A stretch of 64,000 nt of DNA. Origin: Flavobacterium sp. 1 (GTDB lineage Bacteria > Bacteroidota > Bacteroidia > Flavobacteriales > Flavobacteriaceae). The stretch lies in contig NZ_PGER01000001.1 of assembly GCF_002797935.1 (NCBI RefSeq), forward strand, positions 3,596,001-3,660,000. The letters run 5' to 3'. Position numbers and translations under genes: made by a program. The notes under the pieces are model-generated. The model was given only the letters and a program-made list of their open reading frames with translations, was not told the DNA's origin and ran no database searches. Within the stretch, counting starts at the first letter, position 1, and every line of letters starts with the position of its first letter. Shown here in pieces: positions 34,159 to 43,900 of this stretch.

Positions 34159-35030
34159 TTGAATTTAAAATCAGCAAAAAACTGCAGTCCGCATCGGGAG
34201 AAATGATTTTGGATCTTGATTTTCAAGTGAAGGAAAATGACTTTGTGACTTTGTATGGCGCTTCGGGTTCTGGAAAAACAACTACTTTGCAGCTATTGTC
34301 CGGCTTGATGAATCCTGAAGCAGGAATTATAAAAGTCAAAGATTTCCTTTGGCTGGACACGCATTCTAAAATAAATCTCCCACCGCAAAAACGCAAAATT
34401 GGCTATGTTTTTCAGGATTATGCATTGTTCCCGAATATGAGCGTTCGAGAAAATCTGGATTTTGCTTTAGAAAAAGGACAAGATAAAACCATTGTTGACG
34501 AACTGCTGCAGACAATGGAACTCGTTTCTTTACAGCATCAAAAACCAAATCAATTATCAGGCGGACAGCAACAGCGTGTAGCTTTGGCGAGAGCCTTGGT
34601 TCGGCAGCCGGATATTCTGCTTTTGGATGAACCTTTATCGGCAATTGATACCGAAATGCGTTTGAAATTGCAGGATTATCTTTTGGAAGCGCATAGAAAA
34701 TATAAACTGACCACCATTTTAGTCAGTCACGATATTTCCGAAATTTATAAACTTTCAGACCAAGTACTGGTTATTGAAAATGGCACAATCACAAAACAAG
34801 GAACACCTTCTGAGATATTTTCAAGCCATTCAAATAGCGGGAAATTTCAATTTATAGGGGAGATTTTAAAAATCGAAAAAGAAAACTTCATTTACATAGT
34901 CTCAGTTTTAATTGGCACCAATATTGTAAAAGTTGTTGCGATGGAAGAAGAAACAGAGGCGCTGCGCATAGGCGAAAAAATAGTAGTTTCTTCGAAAGCA
35001 TTTAATCCGATTTTGAGTAAATTGGCTTAA
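34155..35030 (+). CDS. modC: Molybdate ABC transporter ATP-binding protein
   Basis: The ATPase of the molybdate importer, 291 residues. Walker A is GASGSGKTT (about residue 35), the signature LSGGQQQRVALARAL (about 135), Walker B ILLLDEPLSA, and the switch histidine lies in LVSHD. About 75 residues after the ATPase core (GEILKIEKENF onward) fit a short, single regulatory Mop-like domain. It is the last gene of the operon. Confidence 0.95.
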   Translation: MIEFKISKKLQSASGEMILDLDFQVKENDFVTLYGASGSGKTTTLQLLSGLMNPEAGIIKVKDFLWLDTHSKINLPPQKRKIGYVFQDYALFPNMSVRENLDFALEKGQDKTIVDELLQTMELVSLQHQKPNQLSGGQQQRVALARALVRQPDILLLDEPLSAIDTEMRLKLQDYLLEAHRKYKLTTILVSHDISEIYKLSDQVLVIENGTITKQGTPSEIFSSHSNSGKFQFIGEILKIEKENFIYIVSVLIGTNIVKVVAMEEETEALRIGEKIVVSSKAFNPILSKLA

Positions 35031-35137
35031 TTTCATTCAGAAAGGCATCTTTCTGCACTAAAGTTAAAACTTTGGCTGCCTTTAACTTCAAATTAAAGAA
35101 TATGTTTATTATTTTTACCCCATAATTACAAAAAACT

Positions 35138-36013
35138 ATGGCATCATCCTTTGATAAATTCCAAAAACGCAGATTACTTTCCTCTTATTTCTCGGTAGTT
35201 CTGAGTATATTTTTAGTATTATTTCTTTTAGGGGTACTAGGCTTTTTTATTATAAATTCTAAAAAACTGGCAGACGATTTCAAAGAAGAAATTGCGATGA
35301 CAGTATTTTTTAAGAATGATGCTAATGACAGTATTGTAAAAGCTTTTGGCACTGAATTAAAATCCGCCCGTTTTGCAAAATCGTATGTGTATGTTTCCAA
35401 AGAAGCTGCCGCAAAACAGCATTCGGATATTATTGGTGAAGATTTCATGACCTTTTTAGGCGAAAATCCTTTACAGAATTCTTATGACATTCACTTAAAA
35501 GCCAATTTTGTGGTTAGAGACAGTATCGCAAAAATAGAAGCCCGTTTACGCAAAAATGCTATGGTTTCGGATATTGTTTATGACAAACAGCTGGTAAATT
35601 TAGTTAATGACAACATCAAGAAAGTGAGTATGTGGATATTAATCGCCAGCGGATTATTGACGGTTATCGCTGTACTGTTAATCAACAGTTCATTGCGTTT
35701 GTCCATTTATTCAAACCGATTCATCATTAAAACCATGCAGATGGTGGGCGCTACTAAATCTTTTATTAGAAAACCTTTTGTAATGCGTAGCATAAAACTG
35801 GGAATGATTGGAGCTGGTCTTGCTGTTCTTGCTTTATTAGCACTGCTCATTTATCTTGCTAATACTTACCCGGGTCTGGGAATCTTAGATGACAAATTAG
35901 TAATTGCCCTTGTCCTAATTGCCATATTTGGAATTGGCATTTTGATTACTTGGTTAAGCACTTATTTTGCGACACAGCGATTCTTAAACTTAAGAACTGA
36001 CGATTTATACTAA
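35138..36013 (+). CDS. ftsX: Cell division protein FtsX
   Basis: A protein of 291 residues with the FtsX layout: a first membrane helix (about 22-45), a periplasmic domain (about 45-165, with the NPLQNSYDIHLKA motif), then three helices (about 167-190, 225-250 and 258-280). With FtsE it links divisome assembly to peptidoglycan hydrolases. No ftsE is adjacent, which I believe is common in Bacteroidota. The following genes on the same strand (DUF3098, uppP, truB) probably form an operon with it. Confidence 0.88.
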   Translation: MASSFDKFQKRRLLSSYFSVVLSIFLVLFLLGVLGFFIINSKKLADDFKEEIAMTVFFKNDANDSIVKAFGTELKSARFAKSYVYVSKEAAAKQHSDIIGEDFMTFLGENPLQNSYDIHLKANFVVRDSIAKIEARLRKNAMVSDIVYDKQLVNLVNDNIKKVSMWILIASGLLTVIAVLLINSSLRLSIYSNRFIIKTMQMVGATKSFIRKPFVMRSIKLGMIGAGLAVLALLALLIYLANTYPGLGILDDKLVIALVLIAIFGIGILITWLSTYFATQRFLNLRTDDLY

Positions 36014-36059
36014 ATTAAAAATATAGGAATGAAACTGCTTCGTTCCTCACAATGACAAA

Positions 36060-36305
36060 ATGAAAAACAACGAACAAAATAAACACGAATTCCTTTTTGA
36101 AAAAGTAAATTATAAAATTCTATTAATTGGAATTGGTGTAATTGTATTAGGTTTTATACTAATGTCTGGCGGCGGCAGCGATGACCCTAATGTATTTAAC
36201 GATTCTGTTTTTGATTTCCGAAGAATTCGTTTGGCGCCAGCAACAGTTCTAATTGGTTTTGGAATTACTATTTATGCTATCCTTAAAAATTCTAAAAAAG
36301 CATAA
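36060..36305 (+). CDS. DUF3098 small membrane protein
   Basis: A protein of 81 residues with two membrane helices (about 20-37 and 60-75) joined by the conserved loop GGGSDDPNVFNDSVFDFRR. Found in Bacteroidota between ftsX and uppP, as here; function unknown. It ends 1 bp before the uppP start, so translation is likely coupled. Confidence 0.88.
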   Translation: MKNNEQNKHEFLFEKVNYKILLIGIGVIVLGFILMSGGGSDDPNVFNDSVFDFRRIRLAPATVLIGFGITIYAILKNSKKA

Positions 36306-37103
36306 ATGAATACATTACAAGCTATTATCCTTGCTATTATCGAGGGGATTACTGAGTTTTTGCCTGTTTCTTCTACAGGACACATGATTATCGCTTCCTC
36401 TTTTTTTGGAATAGCACACGATGATTTTACCAAACTTTTTACTATTGTAATTCAATTGGGAGCCATCTTATCGGTTGTGATTTTATATTTCAAGCGTTTT
36501 TTTCAATCCTTTGATTTTTATTTCAAATTAGTAGTAGCTTTTATTCCCGCTGTTGTTTTTGGTTTGCTTTTCAGCAAAAAAATTGACGCCTTGCTCGAGA
36601 ATCCTGTAACAGTTGCCGTTTCATTATTGATAGGCGGTATTATTTTATTAAAAGTAGATCAATGGTTCAATAACCCAAATACCTCCGAAACTTCACAAGA
36701 AACCACTTATTTACAGGCTTTAAAAATTGGTTTGTTCCAATGTCTTGCCATGATTCCAGGTGTTTCCAGAAGCGGCGCATCGATTGTTGGAGGAATGTCG
36801 CAAAAACTTTCACGAACTTCTGCTGCAGAATTCTCTTTCTTTCTAGCTGTCCCTACAATGCTGGGAGCTACGGCAAAAAAATGCTATGATTATTATAAAG
36901 ACGGATTTGTATTGTCTGACGATCAAATTAATTTACTTATTATAGGAAATGTGATTGCATTTATTGTTGCTCTTTTGGCAATTAAAAGCTTCATCGGATT
37001 TTTGACAAAAAACGGATTTAAAGTTTTTGGTTATTACCGAATTATTGCTGGAATTGTACTGCTGGCAATTCATTATTTCATCCACCCTCTGACCGTAATT
37101 TAA
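36306..37103 (+). CDS. uppP: Undecaprenyl-diphosphatase
   Basis: An integral membrane phosphatase of 265 residues (BacA family) that recycles undecaprenyl pyrophosphate for cell-wall synthesis. Both catalytic signatures are present: [16 protein letters not shown] (residues 13-28) and [13 protein letters not shown] (about 150). Around eight helices. The stop overlaps the truB start by 1 bp. Confidence 0.96.
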   Translation: MNTLQAIILAIIEGITEFLPVSSTGHMIIASSFFGIAHDDFTKLFTIVIQLGAILSVVILYFKRFFQSFDFYFKLVVAFIPAVVFGLLFSKKIDALLENPVTVAVSLLIGGIILLKVDQWFNNPNTSETSQETTYLQALKIGLFQCLAMIPGVSRSGASIVGGMSQKLSRTSAAEFSFFLAVPTMLGATAKKCYDYYKDGFVLSDDQINLLIIGNVIAFIVALLAIKSFIGFLTKNGFKVFGYYRIIAGIVLLAIHYFIHPLTVI

Positions 37104-37801
37104 TGACAGCCGAAGATTTTTTAAATGGTCAGGTTCTCTTAATTGACAAACCTTTGCATTTTACTTCTTTCCAAGCGGTAAACAAGCTCAAATATGCGTT
37201 AATCAATAAAGCAGGATTGCCAAAAAAATTTAAGATTGGGCATGCGGGCACTTTAGATCCGTTAGCTTCTGGCCTATTATTGGTCTGTACTGGGAAATTC
37301 ACTAAAAGAATATCTGAATTACAGGGTCAAGCCAAAGAATATACTGGAACTTTTTATATTGGAGCCACAACACCTTCCTATGATTTGGAAACCGAAATCG
37401 ATCAAACTTTCCCAACAGATCATATCGATGAAACTTTGATTCACGAAACGGTAAAACAGTTTTTAGGCGAAATTGATCAAAAACCGCCTGTTTTTTCGGC
37501 CATAAAAAAAGACGGCGTTCGCCTATACGAACACGCTCGTGCTGGCGAAACGGTAGAAATTGCTTCGAGAAAAACTACTATTCATGAATTTGAAATCACC
37601 CGAATTGCACTTCCTGAAATTGATTTTAGAGTAGTCTGCAGTAAGGGAACTTATATTCGTTCTCTCGCTTTCGATTTTGGAAAAGCACTGAATTCTGGGT
37701 CGCACTTAACTGTTTTGAGGCGCACAAAAATTGGCGATTACAATGTAGAAGATGCAATAAATGTAAATTTATTCGAACAGAGTCTAATCCAAAAAATGTA
37801 A
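37103..37801 (+). CDS. truB: tRNA pseudouridine-55 synthase
   Basis: A protein of 232 residues that makes the pseudouridine in the T-loop of tRNAs. The catalytic aspartate is in GHAGTLDPLASGLLLV (about residue 51); KEYTGTFYIGATTPSYDLET, PPVFSAIKKDGVRLYEHAR and CSKGTYIRSLAFDFG complete the family pattern. It is short because the C-terminal PUA domain is missing, as in other Bacteroidota. Last gene of the ftsX cluster, with a terminator right after. Confidence 0.95.
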   Translation: MTAEDFLNGQVLLIDKPLHFTSFQAVNKLKYALINKAGLPKKFKIGHAGTLDPLASGLLLVCTGKFTKRISELQGQAKEYTGTFYIGATTPSYDLETEIDQTFPTDHIDETLIHETVKQFLGEIDQKPPVFSAIKKDGVRLYEHARAGETVEIASRKTTIHEFEITRIALPEIDFRVVCSKGTYIRSLAFDFGKALNSGSHLTVLRRTKIGDYNVEDAINVNLFEQSLIQKM

Positions 37802-37807
37802 TCCAAA

Positions 37808-37856
37808 AAAAAACACATAACAAATACAAAATTGGATTTGTGATGTGTTTTTTATT
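37808..37856 (+). terminator. Rho-independent terminator
   Basis: AAAACACATAACAAATACAA pairs with TTGGATTTGTGATGTGTTTT (two mismatches), followed by T-rich sequence, just after truB. Confidence 0.85.
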
Positions 37857-37902
37857 AAAGCAGTGTCTTTACACTCTTTTTTCAGTTTGCCATCACTATT
37901 GA

Positions 37903-37980
37903 TTAATAGTGAGTAGCGCTTTCATTTCCAAATAGAAAATGAGAGAAATAGTCGTAAAACTTTTCAAATAGCTTTTTCAT
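37903..37980 (-). CDS. Possible 25-residue peptide
   Basis: On the minus strand a short frame reads MKKLFEKFYDYFSHFLFG and then NESATHY, an amphipathic aromatic helix with a polar tail. A near-consensus -7 box (TAGTATTTG on the minus strand, 38058-38066) lies about 80 bp before it. It is the only frame of interest in the 312-bp gap between truB and the thioredoxin-like gene (37802-38113); the rest is the truB terminator and A+T-rich DNA. Coding is unproven. Confidence 0.3.
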   Translation of the reverse strand: MKKLFEKFYDYFSHFLFGNESATHY

Positions 37981-38113
37981 ACGATGTCTTTTAAATTGTT
38001 AAACAATATTTAAAACGCCAATAAAAAAAAGTAAATCAAAACAATAGACTTGGTTAGCAAATACTAAATTACATTTTTTTTGTTAAAAAAAAATAATTTC
38101 AAAAAAAATATCC

Positions 38114-38731
38114 TCATAAACAAACACATTCTTTTATAGAATACATCATGGCTGTAACTTCATTTTGTACAGACAATCCTTTATCATGCAAATACCACAA
38201 CTGCAATTGCGCTTTGCCCTCTTCATCAATCATCCCAAATTGTTCTTTATAATTCACAATTAAATCAGCAGCTCCTTTGGGTCTTGGTCCCCAATGACAG
38301 CACACTTTTCCAAATTCTTTGTCAATAACCAAAAGTTTTGGAACGGCCCTTGCTCCATTAGTCAGATATTGATTCATCAAATCATCATTCGAATCTCTGA
38401 AAATGATTTTCAATTTTATTTTATTTGATTCGAGAGCCATTTTATTCAATATTGGCAAAACTTGAGCTGCGTCGCCACACCAGCCTTCAGCAATAACTAA
38501 CCAAATATATTCTTTGTTTAATGTTTTTAGTTTAGACTTGATTTCTTCAGTAACAACAATTGTTTTGTCCAAACGTTTCAGTCTTGTTTCGTTCAAAGCA
38601 GTATAATTCAATAATTCTGGAGATTGCTCATTCCCTGTTGACCTGCCTTCTGCCAGCAAATCGCTCACAACTTTCTTATACTCTAAATAGGAATAACTGT
38701 TAAATAATGCTTTTGCTACCGAACTTTTCAT
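38114..38731 (-). CDS. Thioredoxin-fold protein with a WCGDA motif
   Basis: A cytoplasmic protein of 205 residues with a thioredoxin-like fold. Where thioredoxin has WCGPC this protein has WCGDA (IAEGWCGDAAQVLPIL, about residue 85), so only one of the two redox cysteines is present. The cis-Pro region is GARAVPKLLV. Several other cysteines lie near the C terminus (KVCCHWG, KECVCL). A disulfide-exchange or bacillithiol/glutathione-related role is possible but not shown; the family is known in Bacteroidota as thioredoxin family proteins. Confidence 0.75.
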   Translation of the reverse strand: MKSSVAKALFNSYSYLEYKKVVSDLLAEGRSTGNEQSPELLNYTALNETRLKRLDKTIVVTEEIKSKLKTLNKEYIWLVIAEGWCGDAAQVLPILNKMALESNKIKLKIIFRDSNDDLMNQYLTNGARAVPKLLVIDKEFGKVCCHWGPRPKGAADLIVNYKEQFGMIDEEGKAQLQLWYLHDKGLSVQNEVTAMMYSIKECVCL

Positions 38732-38947
38732 TTATCTTTAATTTAATTCTCATCAAAAGAAACTTACATATTGTTATTGATTAGCCGGCAGTTTATTTTA
38801 TCATTTTTTCGTGATTACTCTATGCTGCCTCAACAACAATATGCTCATTTCATATACAAGTTTATCTGATACAAATTTAGGGATATGATTATATTTAAAA
38901 TGTGATAAAAATCATCTCAGAACAAACAAAAAGCATAAATTTATTAA

Positions 38948-39733
38948 ATGAACAAAAACACAAAATCAATAGGCTTAATACTTTCTGGAGGAGGATCAAA
39001 AGGTATCGCTCATGCAGGCGTGTTACAATTTCTGGAAGAAAAAAACATTCATCCCCTGCAGATTGCTGGTTCAAGTGCAGGCTCCATTGTTGCTGCCTTA
39101 TATGGCAGCGGGAAATCTCCTGCAGCCATTTTGGATTTCTTTAAATCAATTTATTTTTTTCATTGGAAACATTTCACCTTTTCAAAAGCGGGTTTAATAG
39201 ATTCCGAATCATTCAAAGAGTATTTTTATGACATTTTTAAGGACACGACTTTGTCTGAACTCAAAATTCCAGTATACATCACGGCAACTGATATGATTAA
39301 AGGGAAATCAAAAATATTTGGACCAGAAACAAAAACGATAGATGCAATTTTGGCATCATCATCATTCCCTGGAATAATGTCCCCTTATGAGATTGATGGC
39401 CAATTATACAGCGACGGAGGAATACTCAATCATTTTCCAACTGACATTTTAAAAGAAAAATGCGAAACTTTAATTGGCGTTTATGTTAGCCCGATTCAAA
39501 AAATTGAAGCTGGTGATTTAAATTCAATCAAATCAGTAACGGCAAGAGCTTTTGATTTGCTATCGGCAAATTCAAGCACACAAAAGTTTGATCATTGCAA
39601 TTGGCTGATTGAACCCGAAGCCTTATCTCAATACAGCACATTCGAAACCAGTAAAATTAAGATGGAAGCTATATTTAATATCGGGTATGAATCTGCCAAA
39701 AAATCTTACGAAAAACTTAATTTAAATATTTAA
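38948..39733 (+). CDS. Patatin-like phospholipase
   Basis: A protein of 261 residues with the patatin catalytic dyad. The oxyanion hole GGGSKG is at about 14-19, the nucleophile serine in GSSAGS (GxSxG, about 41-46) and the aspartate in SDGG (about 155). It should hydrolyse an ester bond in phospholipid or another lipid, probably in the cytoplasm as no signal peptide is visible. Preceded by 216 bp without a recognisable promoter. Confidence 0.9.
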   Translation: MNKNTKSIGLILSGGGSKGIAHAGVLQFLEEKNIHPLQIAGSSAGSIVAALYGSGKSPAAILDFFKSIYFFHWKHFTFSKAGLIDSESFKEYFYDIFKDTTLSELKIPVYITATDMIKGKSKIFGPETKTIDAILASSSFPGIMSPYEIDGQLYSDGGILNHFPTDILKEKCETLIGVYVSPIQKIEAGDLNSIKSVTARAFDLLSANSSTQKFDHCNWLIEPEALSQYSTFETSKIKMEAIFNIGYESAKKSYEKLNLNI

Positions 39734-39766
39734 GGAACACTATTTTCAAAAAAAACAGAATATGTC

Positions 39767-39774
39767 TATATTTG
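39767..39774 (+). promoter_or_regulatory. -7 box for pyrH-frr (TATATTTG)
   Basis: A perfect TAnnTTTG followed by C, giving a leader of about 80 nt before pyrH. No TTG at the -33 distance. Confidence 0.5.
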
Positions 39775-39860
39775 CACAAATTTCGTGAGATTGAACTCAA
39801 TAACTGACGCAATTTACTTTCGACAAACGAAGGGAGACCTTAAAAAAACAAAACTGACTG

Positions 39861-40568
39861 ATGAAATACAAAAGAATCCTTCTGAAATTAAGCGGTGAAG
39901 CTTTAATGGGTGATTTACAATATGGTATTGACCCAAAACGATTGGCCGAATATGCCGATGAAATCAAGCAAATTCATGCCAAAGGTGTAGAAATCGCTAT
40001 CGTAATTGGAGGAGGAAACATTTTTAGAGGTGTGGCTGGAGCCAGTAAGGGAATGGACAGAGTACAAGGAGATTATATGGGAATGCTTGCTACTGTTATT
40101 AACGGAATGGCGCTGCAGGGAGCTCTTGAAGACAAAGGGATGAAAACCCGCCTGCAGACAGCTTTAAAAATGGAATCCATTGCAGAACCTTATATCAAAA
40201 GAAGAGCGGACCGCCACTTAGAAAAAGGAAGAATTGTAATTTTTGGAGCAGGAACCGGAAACCCTTATTTCACTACTGATACCGCAGCCGTTTTGCGCGG
40301 TATCGAAATCAATGCTGATGTTATTTTAAAAGGAACCCGTGTTGATGGTGTTTATGACTGTGATCCTGAAAAAAATGCTTCTGCTGTAAAATTTGACTTC
40401 ATCACTTTCGATGATGTATTGAAAAAAGGATTGAATGTAATGGATACCACAGCATTTACTTTAAGCCAGGAAAACAAATTGCCAATAGTTGTATTCGACA
40501 TGAACAAAGCAGGCAATCTATTGAAAATTTGTACAGGAGACAATATAGGAACAGTAGTAAATATATAG
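39861..40568 (+). CDS. pyrH: UMP kinase
   Basis: A hexameric amino-acid-kinase-fold enzyme of 235 residues that converts UMP to UDP. Motifs: KLSGEAL near the N terminus, [11 protein letters not shown] (about 50), the [21 protein letters not shown] region that binds UMP and GTP, and [16 protein letters not shown] (about 133). It is followed by frr after 101 bp of A+T-rich repeats, the usual pairing in bacteria. Confidence 0.97.
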   Translation: MKYKRILLKLSGEALMGDLQYGIDPKRLAEYADEIKQIHAKGVEIAIVIGGGNIFRGVAGASKGMDRVQGDYMGMLATVINGMALQGALEDKGMKTRLQTALKMESIAEPYIKRRADRHLEKGRIVIFGAGTGNPYFTTDTAAVLRGIEINADVILKGTRVDGVYDCDPEKNASAVKFDFITFDDVLKKGLNVMDTTAFTLSQENKLPIVVFDMNKAGNLLKICTGDNIGTVVNI

Positions 40569-40669
40569 ACATCTTGGATTAATTAGATTGTTGGATTATT
40601 AGATAAGAATAGAAAAATTCTAAAAAAAATCCAAAAATCTGAAAATCCAAAAATCTGAAAATCTAAATT

Positions 40670-41233
40670 ATGACCGAAGAAATTGAATTTATATTAGACA
40701 GCACAGAAGAATCAATGACAGGTTCGATTGAGCATTTGGAAAAAGCTTTTTTAAATATCCGCGCCGGAAAAGCATCGCCAGCGATGTTGGGAAGTGTTTT
40801 TGTTGATTATTACGGGTCAGCATCACCGCTGTCACAAGTCTCCAAAATCAGTGTCCCTGATGCCAGAACAATTACACTGCAGCCTTTTGAAAAAAACATG
40901 CTGCATCCTATAGAAAAAGCAATTATGATTGCTAATCTTGGTTTCAATCCAATGAATAACGGCGACATGATTATCATCAGCGTTCCGCCACTTACCGAAG
41001 ACCGAAGACGCGAATTGGCAAAACAAGCCAAATCAGAAGCAGAAGATGCCAAAATCGGGATTAGAAATGCCCGAAAAGATGCTAATACTGATATCAAAAA
41101 ATTAGAAAAAGAAGGAACTTCGGAAGACATTTGCAAAAGCGCCGAAGAAGAAGTGCAAAACTTGACTAATTCTTATATTAAAAAAATTGATGAGCTTCTG
41201 GCAGTAAAAGAAGCCGAAATCATGAAAGTTTAA
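40670..41233 (+). CDS. frr: Ribosome recycling factor
   Basis: A translation factor of 187 residues, normal length, that splits the post-termination ribosome with EF-G. Typical sequence: HLEKAFLNIRAGKASPAML, ISVPDARTITLQPFEKNML, and the helical C-terminal half with PPLTEDRRRELAKQAK. A strong terminator follows 17 bp after the stop. Confidence 0.97.
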   Translation: MTEEIEFILDSTEESMTGSIEHLEKAFLNIRAGKASPAMLGSVFVDYYGSASPLSQVSKISVPDARTITLQPFEKNMLHPIEKAIMIANLGFNPMNNGDMIIISVPPLTEDRRRELAKQAKSEAEDAKIGIRNARKDANTDIKKLEKEGTSEDICKSAEEEVQNLTNSYIKKIDELLAVKEAEIMKV

Positions 41234-41250
41234 TATTCAAACTAAAAATA

Positions 41251-41292
41251 AAAATCTGTCAAGTTCATTTGGAACGAGACAGATTTTTTTAT
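41251..41292 (+). terminator. Rho-independent terminator
   Basis: AAAATCTGTC / GACAGATTTT with an inner TTC/GAA pair, then T8, after frr. Confidence 0.88.
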
Positions 41293-41348
41293 AGTTATTT
41301 TTGTAGCAACAAAACGCCTAAAAAAACGTTTTGCATTAAATCGTTTAT

Positions 41349-43847
41349 ATGAAGCACTTTATTATTTTGTTCTTCTTTTTTACGTTTTCGCTTCAAGCAC
41401 AATTTCAAATAACCGGAATTGTAAAAGATGCTTCAACCCAAAAAGCACTCCCTTTCGCCTCTATTACTTCAAATGATGGCTCCAGCACCATATCTGATGT
41501 GGACGGAAAGTTCCGTTTATTATCCAAAAACCAAATAACGGCAATAACGATTTCCTACATTGGATACGTAAAAAAAAACATTGCCGTAACAGACAGCCAG
41601 CTGTTTTACAAAATAACCTTGCTTCAAAAAACAGATCCTCTCAATGAAGTTATTATTTCTAATGAAAACCCTGCATTGGCCATTATAAAGAAAGCCATTC
41701 AGAATAAAGAGCAAAACAATCCGCAGAAAAAACTAAAAAGCTTCGAGTTCAAATCCTACAACAAACTCATTGTTACTGCCAATCCTGATTCCATAAATGG
41801 AACTATAGACTCCGTATTTGTAACCGACACTTATGGAACTTATCTAAAAAAACTCGATTCTACCGATTATAAATTCAAACAGCTCATCAAGAAACAGCAT
41901 TTGTTTCAAACGGAAAAAGTGTCAAAATACCAATTTGACGGCAAGAGATTAAAAGAAACGATTTTAGGCACAAAAATGGCAGGATTCAAACAGCCAGTTT
42001 ACGAAATCCTAACTTTTAATCTTCAGTCCTACTCCATTTACGACCCAAAATACGAGCTTTTCGAAACCAAATACAACAGCCCGATTGACAATGACGCTCT
42101 AAAGGATTACAACTTCAAACTACTGGACACTGTGGCTATAGATGGACGGGACACCTATATGATTTACTTTAAAAACAAGAAAGAAAAAAGAGCTGCAGGA
42201 CTGGAAGGAATCTTATATATCGATGAAATAAATTTTGCAGTTGCAAAAGCGATTATGCGCATCAAAGGCATACTGGACATTAGCGGGATTCATGAATTTC
42301 AGTTCATTCCAGAAAAATACTTGTGGTTTCCTACCTCGACAACTTTTAAAATTGTCAAAGGAATCAATGATGACGATATAAAAATATTGGGAGGAACAAT
42401 TCAATTTGACGGCGATGTTGAAGAAGACTTAACGCCAAGAAAAAGAAATGAATCTGATTATATTTATCTGCTTTCCCAAACCACAAATTTCGACATTCAA
42501 TACACTACTCCTGTATCAATCAAAAAACCGATAGTTCAAGTTGAAATCAAAGAGAATGCCATAAACAAACCTGAAAGCTTTTGGACTGAATTCCGAAAAG
42601 ACAGTCTGGATAGCCGCAGCGAGAAAACCTATTTATCCCTTGACAGCATTTCGATAAAAAAGAGAATTGAAAACAGGCTGAATTTAGGGCGAAAAATTCT
42701 AACCGGTTACCTCCCCCTTGGCTTTTGGGATTTCGATCTGCGCAGAATACTGAGCTATAACAATTATGAAGGTCTTCGGTTAGGTATTGGAGGCACAACA
42801 AATGATTATTTCTCAAAAAAATACCGCCTCGAAGGCTATTCAGCTTATGGACTGAGGGATCATAACTTCAAATACAATTCAGGAATCAGTGTCCGAGTGA
42901 ATAAATTCTCTAATAGCTGGGTTGGCGTAAGCTATACCGATGATCTGCGGGACATTGCCAGTACCGATTATGCTGTTGAAAAAAAGGCATTCAAGATTTA
43001 TGACCCGCGTTCGATAAACTTCAATACTTTTTACCGATATGAGCGCTGGAGAATTGCTTTGGAAAGTAAAATTATTCCAAAAACAGAAAGTGTTTTGGCG
43101 TTGGCCAATACTTTTATAACGCCTCAATTCGATTACACTTATGTTCTAAATGGCACTTCGTATCACACCTACACGATGACTACGGCGACACTTTCTTTAA
43201 AATGGAATCCCTACAGTGATTATATGCAAACCCCAAACGGGAGATTTGAAGCCGAAAAACGGTTTCCAAAATTCACATTACAGCTAACGCAGTCCATTCC
43301 GAATGTTTGGAATAATGACTTTGTCTATACCAAAATTGATTTTAAAGCCGATTATCAAATCAAATATTTAAATGGTCAAAGAACTTATTTACTGCTCGAA
43401 GCCGGAACCGCTTTTGGAGATATTCCGCTGCCTCAATTGTACAGCAACTCACCTAACAACCTTAACCAGGAAACGATTTTTAAGAGAATTACATTTGCCG
43501 GCAGAAACAGTTTTGAGACCATGTACTTCAATGAATTTTTTTCCAGCGAATTCCTGTCTTTTCAGTTCAAACACGGTTTTAACCGAATTCACATTTTCAA
43601 TAAAATAAAACCCTCCCTCGATTTTGTGACCAGAATGGCTTGGGGTTCCATGAAAAATTCTGACAACCATATCGGAATCGATTTTAAGACCTTGAACAAA
43701 GGATTTTTTGAATCCGGTATCGAACTCAATAAAATCTTCAACGGATTGGGTCTCGGCGGCTATTACCGTTATGGACCAAATCATCTAAGTAACTTCAAAG
43801 ATAATATTGCTATAAAACTGACTTTTATTTTGGATTTAAGTTTTTAA
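41349..43847 (+). CDS. DUF5686 outer-membrane protein with carboxypeptidase-like domain
   Basis: A predicted outer-membrane protein of 832 residues. Signal peptide (to about residue 19, SLQAQ), then a carboxypeptidase-regulatory-like beta-sandwich (20-95: ITGIVKDASTQKALPFASIT), as in the N-terminal part of SusC proteins. The DUF5686 region follows and contains a long beta-barrel-like C-terminal half ending IAIKLTFILDLSF. No TonB plug domain is visible, so it is not a classical TonB-dependent receptor. Function unknown. Confidence 0.82.
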   Translation: MKHFIILFFFFTFSLQAQFQITGIVKDASTQKALPFASITSNDGSSTISDVDGKFRLLSKNQITAITISYIGYVKKNIAVTDSQLFYKITLLQKTDPLNEVIISNENPALAIIKKAIQNKEQNNPQKKLKSFEFKSYNKLIVTANPDSINGTIDSVFVTDTYGTYLKKLDSTDYKFKQLIKKQHLFQTEKVSKYQFDGKRLKETILGTKMAGFKQPVYEILTFNLQSYSIYDPKYELFETKYNSPIDNDALKDYNFKLLDTVAIDGRDTYMIYFKNKKEKRAAGLEGILYIDEINFAVAKAIMRIKGILDISGIHEFQFIPEKYLWFPTSTTFKIVKGINDDDIKILGGTIQFDGDVEEDLTPRKRNESDYIYLLSQTTNFDIQYTTPVSIKKPIVQVEIKENAINKPESFWTEFRKDSLDSRSEKTYLSLDSISIKKRIENRLNLGRKILTGYLPLGFWDFDLRRILSYNNYEGLRLGIGGTTNDYFSKKYRLEGYSAYGLRDHNFKYNSGISVRVNKFSNSWVGVSYTDDLRDIASTDYAVEKKAFKIYDPRSINFNTFYRYERWRIALESKIIPKTESVLALANTFITPQFDYTYVLNGTSYHTYTMTTATLSLKWNPYSDYMQTPNGRFEAEKRFPKFTLQLTQSIPNVWNNDFVYTKIDFKADYQIKYLNGQRTYLLLEAGTAFGDIPLPQLYSNSPNNLNQETIFKRITFAGRNSFETMYFNEFFSSEFLSFQFKHGFNRIHIFNKIKPSLDFVTRMAWGSMKNSDNHIGIDFKTLNKGFFESGIELNKIFNGLGLGGYYRYGPNHLSNFKDNIAIKLTFILDLSF

Positions 43848-43892
43848 AAAAGACTCCAACTTTTTTTTTCCAAAATCATTAGAGTCTTTTTA
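43846..43892. terminator. Shared terminator between convergent genes
   Basis: AAAAAGACTC / GAGTCTTTTT with a 25-nt loop, T-rich on both sides, between the DUF5686 and antiporter genes. Confidence 0.7.
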
Positions 43893-43900
43893 ATCAAAAA

